Positions 1-5,037 of a stretch of DNA of 5,675 bases are shown here, in pieces; the stretch's first letter is position 1; every line of letters begins with the position of its first letter. The position numbers and the translations under genes were made by a program. This DNA is from CAYVLI01 sp964452105 [NCBI: uncultured Nitrospinota bacterium] (GTDB lineage: Bacteria > JAUXIQ01). The stretch lies in contig CAYVLI010000186.1 in assembly GCA_964452105.1 (NCBI GenBank), positions 1 through 5,675 on the forward strand. The letters run 5' to 3'. A model generated the notes under the pieces. That model had not been told where the DNA came from. It worked only from the letters and a program-made list of their open reading frames with translations, and ran no database searches.

Positions 1-12
1 TAGTTAAGTCCA

Positions 13-37
13 TGGCACAATCCTAACATCTGTGCCA
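13..37. repeat. Perfect 7-bp inverted repeat upstream of the small exported protein gene
   Basis: TGGCACA (13-19) and TGTGCCA (31-37) are exact inverted copies separated by 11 bases. The element could be an operator for a dimeric regulator or a short RNA hairpin. There is no T-tract after it, so it is not a convincing terminator. Each arm also matches the -24 half of a sigma-54 promoter (TGGCAC), but the -12 position reads TAAC on the plus strand and TTAG on the minus strand, so it is not a good sigma-54 promoter either way. The function is unknown. Confidence 0.35.
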
Positions 38-141
38 GACCTTAATCAATTACCTAAAATTATATATATGGGTGGTCGGCATCGTCGGTTCTCCCTGAAG
101 AAAACATGATTTCTAAATCCGATGTGATAAAGGAGAAGAGT

Positions 142-510
142 ATGGCGAAAGTGAAACCTGCCCTTGCGGCCTTAACCATAGCGCTGACGCTGACTATTTT
201 GTTTTCGGCGTTCAAGGCTAATTCCGGAGAAAATGATGCGGATGTCGTTAAAGGGAAGCTATATTGCATCACTTCAGCCGGAGACCTGATACATAAATCC
301 GGGGTCTGTCCTGTTGATCATCTGGGCCATATCATACTTACCGAAGACGGAAAGGCGTTGATGATCACTCATGGGCGGGGTGAGAAGCTGATGAGGAAAA
401 TCGCTATACCCCCGGGCGCCAGCGTTACGGTCGTGGGCAAAATAATCAAGGAGCTCAATTCTATAGAGGTGGAGGAGATCAAGATCCCTGTGGTTGGAGA
501 TGGATCATAA
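142..510 (+). CDS. Small exported or membrane-anchored protein, possible OB-fold, function unknown
   Basis: This gene encodes 122 residues. I chose the ATG at 142 because AAGGAGA (130-136) lies just upstream; an in-frame ATG at 106 would add 12 polar residues and has no such site. The N-terminus has a short basic stretch (K3, K5) followed by a hydrophobic segment at about residues 7-24, typical of an uncleaved anchor or signal peptide, so the rest is probably periplasmic. The body (about 36-115) looks rich in beta strands: GKLYC near 38-42, LTEDGKALMI near 66-75, then VTVVGKI and IEVEEIKI near 95-114. The last two resemble the closing strands of a small OB-fold. C42 and C56, with H60, H63 and H77 nearby, could form a disulfide or a metal site. 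I do not recognise a named family, and the OB-fold is inferred from pattern only. The gene runs tail to tail with the nuclease-like gene. Confidence 0.75.
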   Translation: MAKVKPALAALTIALTLTILFSAFKANSGENDADVVKGKLYCITSAGDLIHKSGVCPVDHLGHIILTEDGKALMITHGRGEKLMRKIAIPPGASVTVVGKIIKELNSIEVEEIKIPVVGDGS

Positions 511-523
511 AAGGTTCGATGCT

Positions 524-1318
524 TTAAGAGGAATACTTAAATTTGAGGTGATCTCTCAAGCAGGCCCTTAGATTGGTCTCTATATCTTTCTTGGTGTTTA
601 TGAGATAGAGCTGGTGGTCTACCCTGAACAGCTCCCGCTCCATCCTCTCTACGGAATGTTTCTCTTTTGTCTTCGTCCCATGGCGGCGCTCCAGTTCTTC
701 CGCAAACATGGGGAGAAGCTTATCTTTCATGCGTAGTTCCGTATCGACCATGAACAGGGCCATCTGGGGTAAGAGATCGTCCATCCTGTTGAAAAAAGCT
801 TCTACTTCCCGCTGTTCGATATGTTTTGGAGGAGATGATTTCACCTCCACATAGCAGAGTGTTCCTTCCATGAGAGCGATTACATCGTAGTCCCCGCCAT
901 GCTTCGTGCCGTGGAACCGAACTCCCCAGACGGTTTCAGCGCCGAACTCCCTTCGTAAAACTTCGCTGGTAAACCATTCTAACGTTAGCCCGAAACTTCG
1001 GATGGAGCTTGAGGTGAGCCTGTATTCGTCGTTACACAGCCTTTCTATTATCCCCCACTCACAGAGCTTCTCGATGTATGATCTGACGATATTGAGAGAT
1101 ACAAAGTGGGTCAGAGCCTGATCCCTGAACCCATCTCTCCTCTTGATGATGTCTCTTATTACGAGCCTGAAGGAATATCTTTTCATAAGGCGGTAATATT
1201 CATCGATTTGGTCCGGGTCGCAGGGAAGCATCAGGTCTTTCCGGTCGAGTTCCTTGTACCTCTTCATTCCCCTGCGATAGAGGTATCCTCTGAGGTTTTC
1301 TTTGCAGGCGTCTTTCAC
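524..1318 (-). CDS. Winged-helix plus PD-(D/E)XK nuclease-like protein
   Basis: This gene encodes 264 residues and starts at GTG (1318-1316). GGAG lies 8 bases upstream on the coding strand, which supports that start over internal ATGs. Residues about 55-105 look like a winged helix-turn-helix, with a helical stretch ending in IEKLCEWGIIERL followed by a short wing (DEYRLTS). Residues 115-200 carry a PD-(D/E)XK signature: E119 in the preceding helix, GGDYDV (D143 or D145), then the strand YVEVKSS with E158 and K160. This is the usual active-site spacing of restriction-endonuclease-fold enzymes. The C-terminus (230-264) has a hydrophobic strand (LYLINTKKD) and a last helix. I infer DNA or RNA binding and a possible metal-dependent nuclease. 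No methyltransferase or toxin-antitoxin partner is in the window, so a restriction role is not supported. The gene diverges from the sigma-54 regulator. Confidence 0.8.
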   Translation of the reverse strand: MKDACKENLRGYLYRRGMKRYKELDRKDLMLPCDPDQIDEYYRLMKRYSFRLVIRDIIKRRDGFRDQALTHFVSLNIVRSYIEKLCEWGIIERLCNDEYRLTSSSIRSFGLTLEWFTSEVLRREFGAETVWGVRFHGTKHGGDYDVIALMEGTLCYVEVKSSPPKHIEQREVEAFFNRMDDLLPQMALFMVDTELRMKDKLLPMFAEELERRHGTKTKEKHSVERMERELFRVDHQLYLINTKKDIETNLRACLRDHLKFKYSS

Positions 1319-1429
1319 TCTACCCGCTCCAGGTAGGCGTTTCCGGGTTTAACAATAAGCGGGGCATATTATTGCACGTTCTTCGACTTCATTTTTCTAC
1401 ATTCGGTCTCAACTATTAATATCTATAAG

Positions 1430-1443
1430 TTTAACCCGTTAAA
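1430..1443. repeat. Short palindrome TTTAAC-CC-GTTAAA, candidate operator
   Basis: Two 6-base arms are exact inverted copies around a 2-base centre. The element lies just downstream (on the minus strand) of the candidate -10 box for the leftward nuclease-like gene. A repressor bound here would block that promoter. In AT-rich DNA such palindromes can occur by chance, so operator function is only inferred. Confidence 0.25.
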
Positions 1444-1454
1444 AGTATATTCAA

Positions 1455-1482
1455 ATTATAAGGCGGTTTTGGGTAGATACAA
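1455..1482 (-). promoter_or_regulatory. Possible sigma-70-type promoter for the nuclease-like gene
   Basis: On the minus strand, a perfect TATAAT (plus-strand 1455-1460) is preceded after 16 bases by TTGTAT (plus-strand 1477-1482). The -35 box matches consensus at only about half its positions. Transcription would start near 1447 and give a leader of about 130 nt before the GTG at 1318. The region is AT-rich, so chance matches are likely. Confidence 0.3.
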
Positions 1483-1601
1483 CCATTTTGTTATAGCAAT
1501 TATGTAATTTTAACCATAATATGACTCTCCCATTCAGGTATGCATTAGCGATTGCCGTTTAATAACCCAAGTTTTCAATGAGTTACATATTTAATCATTA
1601 T

Positions 1602-1617
1602 TGGCATGATTATTGCT
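1602..1617 (+). promoter_or_regulatory. Sigma-54 (-24/-12) promoter of the response-regulator gene
   Basis: TGGCATG-N4-TTGCT fits the sigma-54 consensus TGGCAYG-N4-TTGCW at every defined position. The GG and GC doublets have the required spacing. Counting from the GC (1615-1616 as -13/-12), transcription should start near 1628, about 167 bases before the ATG of the NtrC-family gene. The activator could be the encoded protein itself (positive autoregulation) or a higher-tier flagellar master regulator located elsewhere. Confidence 0.8.
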
Positions 1618-1627
1618 CTAAATCAAG

Positions 1628-1794
1628 TTGGTTTTATTATTGTTGTGTGCCTTCAGATTGAAGGCGGATTCTAACGTCCGATTTATGAGGTAGCTGCGAT
1701 AAGGGACTCTTATGGTGCACCGATTGGTATAAGCGTGAAATACCCGCATGTTTCTCTGCACGCCTTGGAATATGTCTGGAAGGAGTAGGTGTTC
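1628..1794 (+). promoter_or_regulatory. Long leader of the regulator mRNA with consecutive short hairpins
   Basis: This is the predicted 5' untranslated region from the sigma-54 start site to the regulator ATG. Several exact stems follow one another. GCCTTCA/TGAAGGC (1649-1655 with 1659-1665, 3-nt loop) is followed by CGGA/TCCG (1665-1668 with 1677-1680), which shares one base with the first stem. Then come ATAAG/CTTAT (1699-1703 with 1709-1713) and GGTAT/ATACC (1726-1730 with 1740-1744). The 8-bp palindrome GGTGCACC (1714-1721) lies between the last two. A minimal ORF of six codons (1712-1732, MVHRLV) has a weak AAGGGA upstream. The leader matches no riboswitch class that I can recognise. 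It could control translation, be a small-RNA target, or contain a downstream activator site. Confidence 0.4.
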
Positions 1795-3174
1795 ATGGTG
1801 AAGGACCGAATACTGGTGGTTGACGATGATACTGCGATTCTGGATCTCTTCAGCAGTTTCCTGGAGAAAGACGGCTACGAAGTGGAAACCGCCGTTGATG
1901 CAAACGGCGCCATGGACCTGGTTCAAGCTAATCCTTTCGATGCAGCCTTCCTGGATCTCCATCTGCCCGATTACAACGGCATAGAATTACTCAAAAACAT
2001 TAAAGAAGTGGAACCGAGCACCGTTGGTATATTGGTGACTGGATGCGGGAGCATCGAGACTGCCGTGGAAGCGATGAGCCACGGTGCATTTAATTATCTG
2101 ACAAAACCCGTAAAATTAAAAGAGGTTCGCTTTCTCCTGGAAGAAGCTCTGGAAACTGCTCTTGGAGAAGTCAATAATCAACAGCAAGATGAGGCTGATA
2201 AGACCCTGGCGATAGCAGGTGAAATGGTGGGAAGAAGCGAAGCCATGGACAGGGTCTTTAAGTTAATTGGAAAGGTGGCTGATTCAGAAAGCACCATTCT
2301 TATCCAGGGGGAAAGCGGCACCGGCAAGGAATTGGTGACCCGGACCATACATCTCAACAGCAATCGAAAAAATGGACCATATATACCGGTGAATTGCGGC
2401 GCCATCCCCGAGAACCTTCTGGAGAGTGAACTATTCGGACACGAGAAGGGCGCATTCACGGGAGCTAATGCCACCAGGTTGGGCAGATTTGAGCTTGCTG
2501 CCGGTGGAACGATTTTTCTGGACGAGATAGGGAACATGAGCCCCTCGATGCAGGTCAAACTTCTTCGCGTGCTCCAGGAGAAGAAGTTCGAGAGGTTGGG
2601 CGGAATGAAGACCATAGAAACCGATGTGCGTGTCATAGCCGCTACAAACCGGAATCTCGAGGAGGCGGTGGAAGAAGGTGAATTTAGGGAAGACCTCTAT
2701 TACAGGTTAAACGTAATACCAATCAGCCTGCCTCCGCTGAGGGATAGAGAAGGCGACATACCGCTCCTGGTCTCGCATTTCCTGCAAAAATTTAACAAGG
2801 TGAGAAAGAGGAAAGTTCAGGGATTCTCTTTTGAGACGTTGAGCATGATAGAGCGATACCATTGGCCGGGTAATGTAAGAGAACTTGAGAACTTCATCGA
2901 AAGAATGGTAGTGCTTAAGGGAGAAGGTATAATCACCCCGGATGATCTTCCCGAAAGGGTGCGCATGGGAAAGAAGAACCTCCAGTTCGCTCTACCCGAT
3001 ATTCCCGAGGGGGGGTTGTGTCTGGAAGAGATGATGAACAACATAGAGAAAGAGCTCATACTTAAGGCTCTTGAGAAGACCGATTGGGTCAAACAGCAAG
3101 CCGCTAACCTCCTTAACGTTAACCGCACCACCCTGGTGGAAAAAATAAAAAAGAAGGGCCTTAAACAGGATTGA
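1795..3174 (+). CDS. Sigma-54-dependent NtrC-family response regulator, probable flagellar activator
   Basis: This gene encodes 459 residues. The ATG at 1795 is preferred because AAGGAG (1780-1785) is 9 bases upstream; a GTG at 1789 would leave only 3. The receiver domain (1-120) has the acidic pocket D10-D11, the phospho-acceptor D54 in FLDLHLPD, T82, and K104 in TKP. The AAA+ domain (about 144-370) has Walker A GESGTGKE (172-179), the sigma-54-contacting GAFTGA (219-224), Walker B GGTIFLDEIG (237-246) and arginine-finger-region REDLYYRLNV (298-307). A Fis-type helix-turn-helix closes the protein (about 430-456, AANLL then NRTTLVEKIKK). All catalytic residues look intact. It would remodel RNA polymerase-sigma-54 at -24/-12 promoters when phosphorylated. 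The flgB operon and its sigma-54 promoter downstream suggest a FlrC/FleR/FgrM-like role, but that is inferred from context. No histidine kinase is adjacent. It ends in tandem stops TGA-TAA. Confidence 0.96.
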   Translation: MVKDRILVVDDDTAILDLFSSFLEKDGYEVETAVDANGAMDLVQANPFDAAFLDLHLPDYNGIELLKNIKEVEPSTVGILVTGCGSIETAVEAMSHGAFNYLTKPVKLKEVRFLLEEALETALGEVNNQQQDEADKTLAIAGEMVGRSEAMDRVFKLIGKVADSESTILIQGESGTGKELVTRTIHLNSNRKNGPYIPVNCGAIPENLLESELFGHEKGAFTGANATRLGRFELAAGGTIFLDEIGNMSPSMQVKLLRVLQEKKFERLGGMKTIETDVRVIAATNRNLEEAVEEGEFREDLYYRLNVIPISLPPLRDREGDIPLLVSHFLQKFNKVRKRKVQGFSFETLSMIERYHWPGNVRELENFIERMVVLKGEGIITPDDLPERVRMGKKNLQFALPDIPEGGLCLEEMMNNIEKELILKALEKTDWVKQQAANLLNVNRTTLVEKIKKKGLKQD

Positions 3175-3388
3175 TAAATCCATCGGGCATTAACCACTGA
3201 GACCTATATGCTTTTCCCTGTCCTTCAACCCGCCGTTGGTATCTCTTGAATCCTTTCCCATCAGACCTGACCCTTGAAATAAGCTTTTCCGTTTTTTTCA
3301 AAGCTAATCTTATCCGTTGGGCATGACAGAATAACGTTTATGACTTCCGCCCCGGAATCCACCGGAACGAAACATAGATTTCCCGATA

Positions 3389-3449
3389 GTTATGGCAAAA
3401 GCAGACTGCGTTTCTCAGGCGGGCATATCGAGACGATGAAAGCCATGAC
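3389..3449 (+). other. Candidate structured RNA element closed by an 8-bp helix
   Basis: GTTATGGC (3389-3396) pairs with GCCATGAC (3442-3449) over eight base pairs, including one G-U. It encloses 45 bases that contain a second possible stem (TCTC near 3413-3416 with GAGA near 3430-3433). The bases next to the helix, GGCAAAA on the 5' side and GATGAAAGCC on the 3' side, loosely recall the GGCAAA and GCAAAGCC core of class I cyclic-di-GMP riboswitches. However, an ACGCAAAGCC core and the downstream receptor helix are not clearly present. The element lies upstream of the flgB sigma-54 promoter, so it could affect flgB only through a read-through transcript. Treat it as a weak candidate. Confidence 0.2.
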
Positions 3450-3598
3450 TCGAGGCGGTAGGCAAATATTTCCTTGGATGGGGCAAGAATGAATAATAGA
3501 TCCGACCACCTCGGACCATGCGCCGCGTCCAGTGAAAAATAATTTCTGTTAAGGGGAACCCGGCGATTACTGTCAGTCATAAGGCCGTGAAAACCGCT

Positions 3599-3615
3599 CA
3601 CAGCCATAGTCTGTG
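3599..3615. repeat. Inverted repeat CACAG-N7-CTGTG, candidate enhancer site for the flgB promoter
   Basis: Two exact 5-base arms are separated by 7 bases, a total span of about one and a half helical turns. The centre (3607) lies about 97 bases upstream of the predicted flgB start site (about 3704). Upstream activator sites for NtrC-family proteins usually sit at such distances. I saw no second copy upstream of the 1602 promoter, which weakens the assignment. Confidence 0.25.
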
Positions 3616-3677
3616 TTACTCCGCCCCCGGATTTAGTCCTCGTTCCTGGCGCCACCATGCCCGAGTGAAAATGAGCA

Positions 3678-3693
3678 TGGCACACCATTTGCT
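3678..3693 (+). promoter_or_regulatory. Sigma-54 (-24/-12) promoter of the flgB operon
   Basis: TGGCACA-N4-TTGCT matches the sigma-54 consensus TGGCAYR-N4-TTGCW with exact GG-to-GC spacing. Taking the GC at 3691-3692 as -13/-12, the start site falls near 3704, which gives a leader of about 52 nt before the flgB ATG. The NtrC-family protein encoded just upstream is the obvious candidate activator. Early and middle basal-body operons in polar-flagellated bacteria are often sigma-54 dependent. Confidence 0.85.
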
Positions 3694-3755
3694 CTCTTCT
3701 TCCAAGCAATGGGTCTCATCGAATTGAATCGGTCTTCAGTAAGAGGATTTTCCCT

Positions 3756-4166
3756 ATGCCAATGGACAGGCTTTTCGACAACACAATATCTCTCTTGGAG
3801 AAGGTGCTCGATTTTGCTTCCCTGAGGCACGGCATCCTGGCCGGCAATATAGCCAACCTGAACACCCCTGGATATAAGGCCCGTGATCTGCTTTTCAAAG
3901 AAGAGCTGCAGGGAGCCATACGTGCAATGGAGAAGCCTGAGATAAGAGAAGCTTCGTGGAGCGGTAATTCCATCGATGGACATAAATCGCTGGAAAATTT
4001 GAGCCCCCGGCTCATTTTTCAGAAGACATTGCGGGTCTCAGAGGATGGCAACACGGTGGACATAGACCATGAGATGAGCAAACTGGCCGAAAACAATCTC
4101 TTTTACGATGTCGCCGTGCAACTCATTGCAAAGAAGTTGAACATTTTGAAGAGTTCCATAACCTGA
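3756..4166 (+). CDS. flgB: Flagellar proximal rod protein FlgB
   Basis: This gene encodes 136 residues, a normal length for FlgB. The protein forms part of the proximal rod of the flagellar basal body in the periplasm, next to the MS ring and FliE, and is exported by the flagellar type III apparatus without a cleaved signal peptide. The N-terminus carries the rod/hook family signature NIANLNTPGYKARD (31-44). The C-terminal half has the FlgB-typical stretch from D97 (DGNTVDIDHEMSKLAENN) into a long amphipathic helix ending ...QLIAKKLNILKSSI. The ATG at 3756 is 8 bases after AAGAGGA (3741-3747); a second ATG two codons later is less well spaced. It is the first gene of the operon and lies 16 bases before flgC. 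Confidence 0.97.
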   Translation: MPMDRLFDNTISLLEKVLDFASLRHGILAGNIANLNTPGYKARDLLFKEELQGAIRAMEKPEIREASWSGNSIDGHKSLENLSPRLIFQKTLRVSEDGNTVDIDHEMSKLAENNLFYDVAVQLIAKKLNILKSSIT

Positions 4167-4182
4167 AAAGGAGAAGAAAAGA

Positions 4183-4620
4183 ATGAATGTTTTCACTGCC
4201 ATGGCTATTAGCTCTTCAGGCCTGGTGGCGCAACGTATGAAAATGGACCTGATAGCCAGCAATCTCTCCAACATCAACACGACGCGCACGCCTGAAGGCG
4301 GACCCTACCGCAGAAAGGAGTTGTTGCTCATCAGCCGGCCGGCGGGTTCGGATTTCGGTAAGATGATGGAGTCCAGCCTGGAGAGCCAGTTGAGGAAGGT
4401 GAAGGTTCGAGGTGTAGTAGACAGTAAACGGCAGATTAAGAGGGTTTACGATCCCCATCACCCCGATGCGGACAAAATGGGGTTCGTGGCCATGCCCGAT
4501 ATCAACCTGGTGGAAGAGATGGTTAATATGATTATGGCTACCCGTTCCTATGAGGCAAACGTCGCCGCAATCAACTCGGCAAAGGAAATGGCCATGGAGG
4601 CCCTCAAAATAGGCCGATAA
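4183..4620 (+). CDS. flgC: Flagellar proximal rod protein FlgC
   Basis: This gene encodes 145 residues, typical for FlgC. Like FlgB it is a rod subunit secreted by the flagellar export apparatus and assembled in the periplasm. The N-terminal helix leads into ASNLSNINTTRTPEGGPYRR (25-44), the family form of the rod signature with the FlgC-specific TPEGGPYRRKE. Near the C-terminus come YDPHHPDAD (89-97), FVAMPDINLVEEMVNMI (101-117) and RSYEANVAAIN (121-131), the standard C-terminal helix of axial proteins. AAAGGAG (4167-4173) lies 9 bases before the ATG, directly after the flgB stop. The gene is co-directional with flgB and fliE and surely in the same transcript. Confidence 0.98.
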   Translation: MNVFTAMAISSSGLVAQRMKMDLIASNLSNINTTRTPEGGPYRRKELLLISRPAGSDFGKMMESSLESQLRKVKVRGVVDSKRQIKRVYDPHHPDADKMGFVAMPDINLVEEMVNMIMATRSYEANVAAINSAKEMAMEALKIGR

Positions 4621-4629
4621 CGGTTTTTT
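4614..4629 (+). terminator. Very weak terminator-like element after flgC
   Basis: CCG-ATAA-CGG, overlapping the flgC stop codon, is followed at once by six T residues (4624-4629). The stem is only 3 G/C pairs, extendable by G-U and A-U pairs with the upstream AGG. It could lower transcription into fliE slightly, but it may be chance. FliE continues in the same direction 39 bases after flgC, so full termination is not expected. Confidence 0.2.
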
Positions 4630-4659
4630 GATCGGGAGGGAGCGGGGAGGTAAAAAAGC

Positions 4660-4974
4660 ATGTCGAATGATCTGATAATACGAAACAGCCTGAAAGCAGC
4701 ACTAAATCCCGGCTTGATTGATCGTGGCCTCAAAAACCAGATGGAAGAGGGAGAGGAATCTTTCGGGGCTATCCTGAAGAAATCCATTAACGAGGTAAAC
4801 AACCTTCAGAATGAAGCAGACAATGCCATCCAGGAATTCACCGCTGGTGAAGGCAAGAGCATCCATGAGACAATAATCGCACTGGAGAAGGCGGACGTTT
4901 CGTTCAAGTTGCTTGTAGAAGTTCGGAATAAGCTGGTGGAGGCCTACCAGGAAATCATGCGTATGCAGATATAG
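4660..4974 (+). CDS. fliE: Flagellar hook-basal body protein FliE
   Basis: This gene encodes 104 residues, the usual FliE length. FliE is the adaptor that joins the MS ring (FliF) to the rod (FlgB) and is the first axial protein exported. The variable N-terminus (1-33) precedes the conserved region SFGAILKKSINEVNNLQNEA (34-53). After it comes GKSIHETIIALEKADVSFKL (65-84), then the terminal helix VEVRNKLVEAYQEIMRMQI, all classic for the family. GGGGAGG (4644-4650) lies 9 bases before the ATG, a strong site. Its place after flgBC is canonical. The gene that normally comes next, fliF, is not directly adjacent here. Confidence 0.97.
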   Translation: MSNDLIIRNSLKAALNPGLIDRGLKNQMEEGEESFGAILKKSINEVNNLQNEADNAIQEFTAGEGKSIHETIIALEKADVSFKLLVEVRNKLVEAYQEIMRMQI

Positions 4975-5006
4975 TGCGACACGATTGATAAAAGGGATAA
5001 CTTCGG

Positions 5007-5033
5007 ATGAAATCAAATCGGTGCCCGGGTTAA
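5007..5033 (+). CDS. Possible 8-residue leader peptide ORF before the anonymous gene
   Basis: ATG at 5007 is preceded by AAGGGA (4992-4997) at 9 bases and reads MKSNRCPG before TAA (5031-5033). The stop lies only 4 bases before the ATG at 5038. The 206-codon ORF has no clear ribosome binding site of its own, so ribosomes finishing this mini-ORF could restart there (translational coupling). No homology is possible at this length, and the evidence is positional only. Confidence 0.3.
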   Translation: MKSNRCPG

Positions 5034-5037
5034 ACAG

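Larger units (their letters stand above)
1319..1601. other. AT-rich divergent intergenic region, left half
   Basis: This is the non-coding stretch between the start of the leftward nuclease-like gene and the rightward sigma-54 promoter. It is clearly richer in A and T than the flanking genes. It contains a possible vegetative promoter for the leftward gene (1455-1482) and a short palindrome (1430-1443). I see no long ORF with a ribosome binding site, no tRNA and no tandem repeats. Binding sites for the activator of the sigma-54 promoter would be expected here (roughly 1480-1560), but I could not pick out a clear one. Confidence 0.6.
3175..3677. other. Non-coding spacer between the regulator and the flgB promoter
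   Basis: About 500 bases hold no ORF with a credible ribosome binding site or recognisable product. The minus-strand ORF at 3338-3709 lacks domain character and runs through the sigma-54 promoter. I found no strong terminator for the regulator gene; a T7 run at 3292-3298 follows only a 4-bp A/T stem. Several short hairpins are present: TTCCG/CGGAA (3345-3357), a longer-range helix (3389-3449), TCCGA/TCGGA (3501-3515), and CACAG/CTGTG (3599-3615). The stretch may hold enhancer sites, a small RNA, or remnants of a decayed gene. I cannot tell which. Confidence 0.5.

Noticed and set aside
13-27. Sigma-54 promoter at TGGCACA-N4-TAAC
   Set aside because: The -12 element lacks the essential GC doublet; only the -24 half matches.
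61-67. TATATAT as a -10 box for the first gene
   Set aside because: No matching -35 element lies at 16-18 bases, and such runs are frequent in AT-rich DNA.
1618-1962. 114-codon minus-strand ORF across the regulator leader and start
   Set aside because: It overlaps the clearly coding receiver domain and the leader; its composition reflects the opposite strand of a real gene.
2178-2636. 152-codon minus-strand ORF within the regulator
   Set aside because: It is antisense to the AAA+ domain with intact motifs; it is a shadow of that reading frame.
3276-3298. Possible intrinsic terminator after the regulator (GAAA/TTTC stem, then T7)
   Set aside because: The stem is only four A/T-rich pairs with no G/C core, too weak for intrinsic termination. 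It also lies about 100 bases after the stop.
3338-3709. 123-codon minus-strand ORF in the regulator-flgB spacer
   Set aside because: It has no ribosome binding site of note and no domain-like pattern, and its start region covers the sigma-54 promoter. Length alone is compatible with chance.
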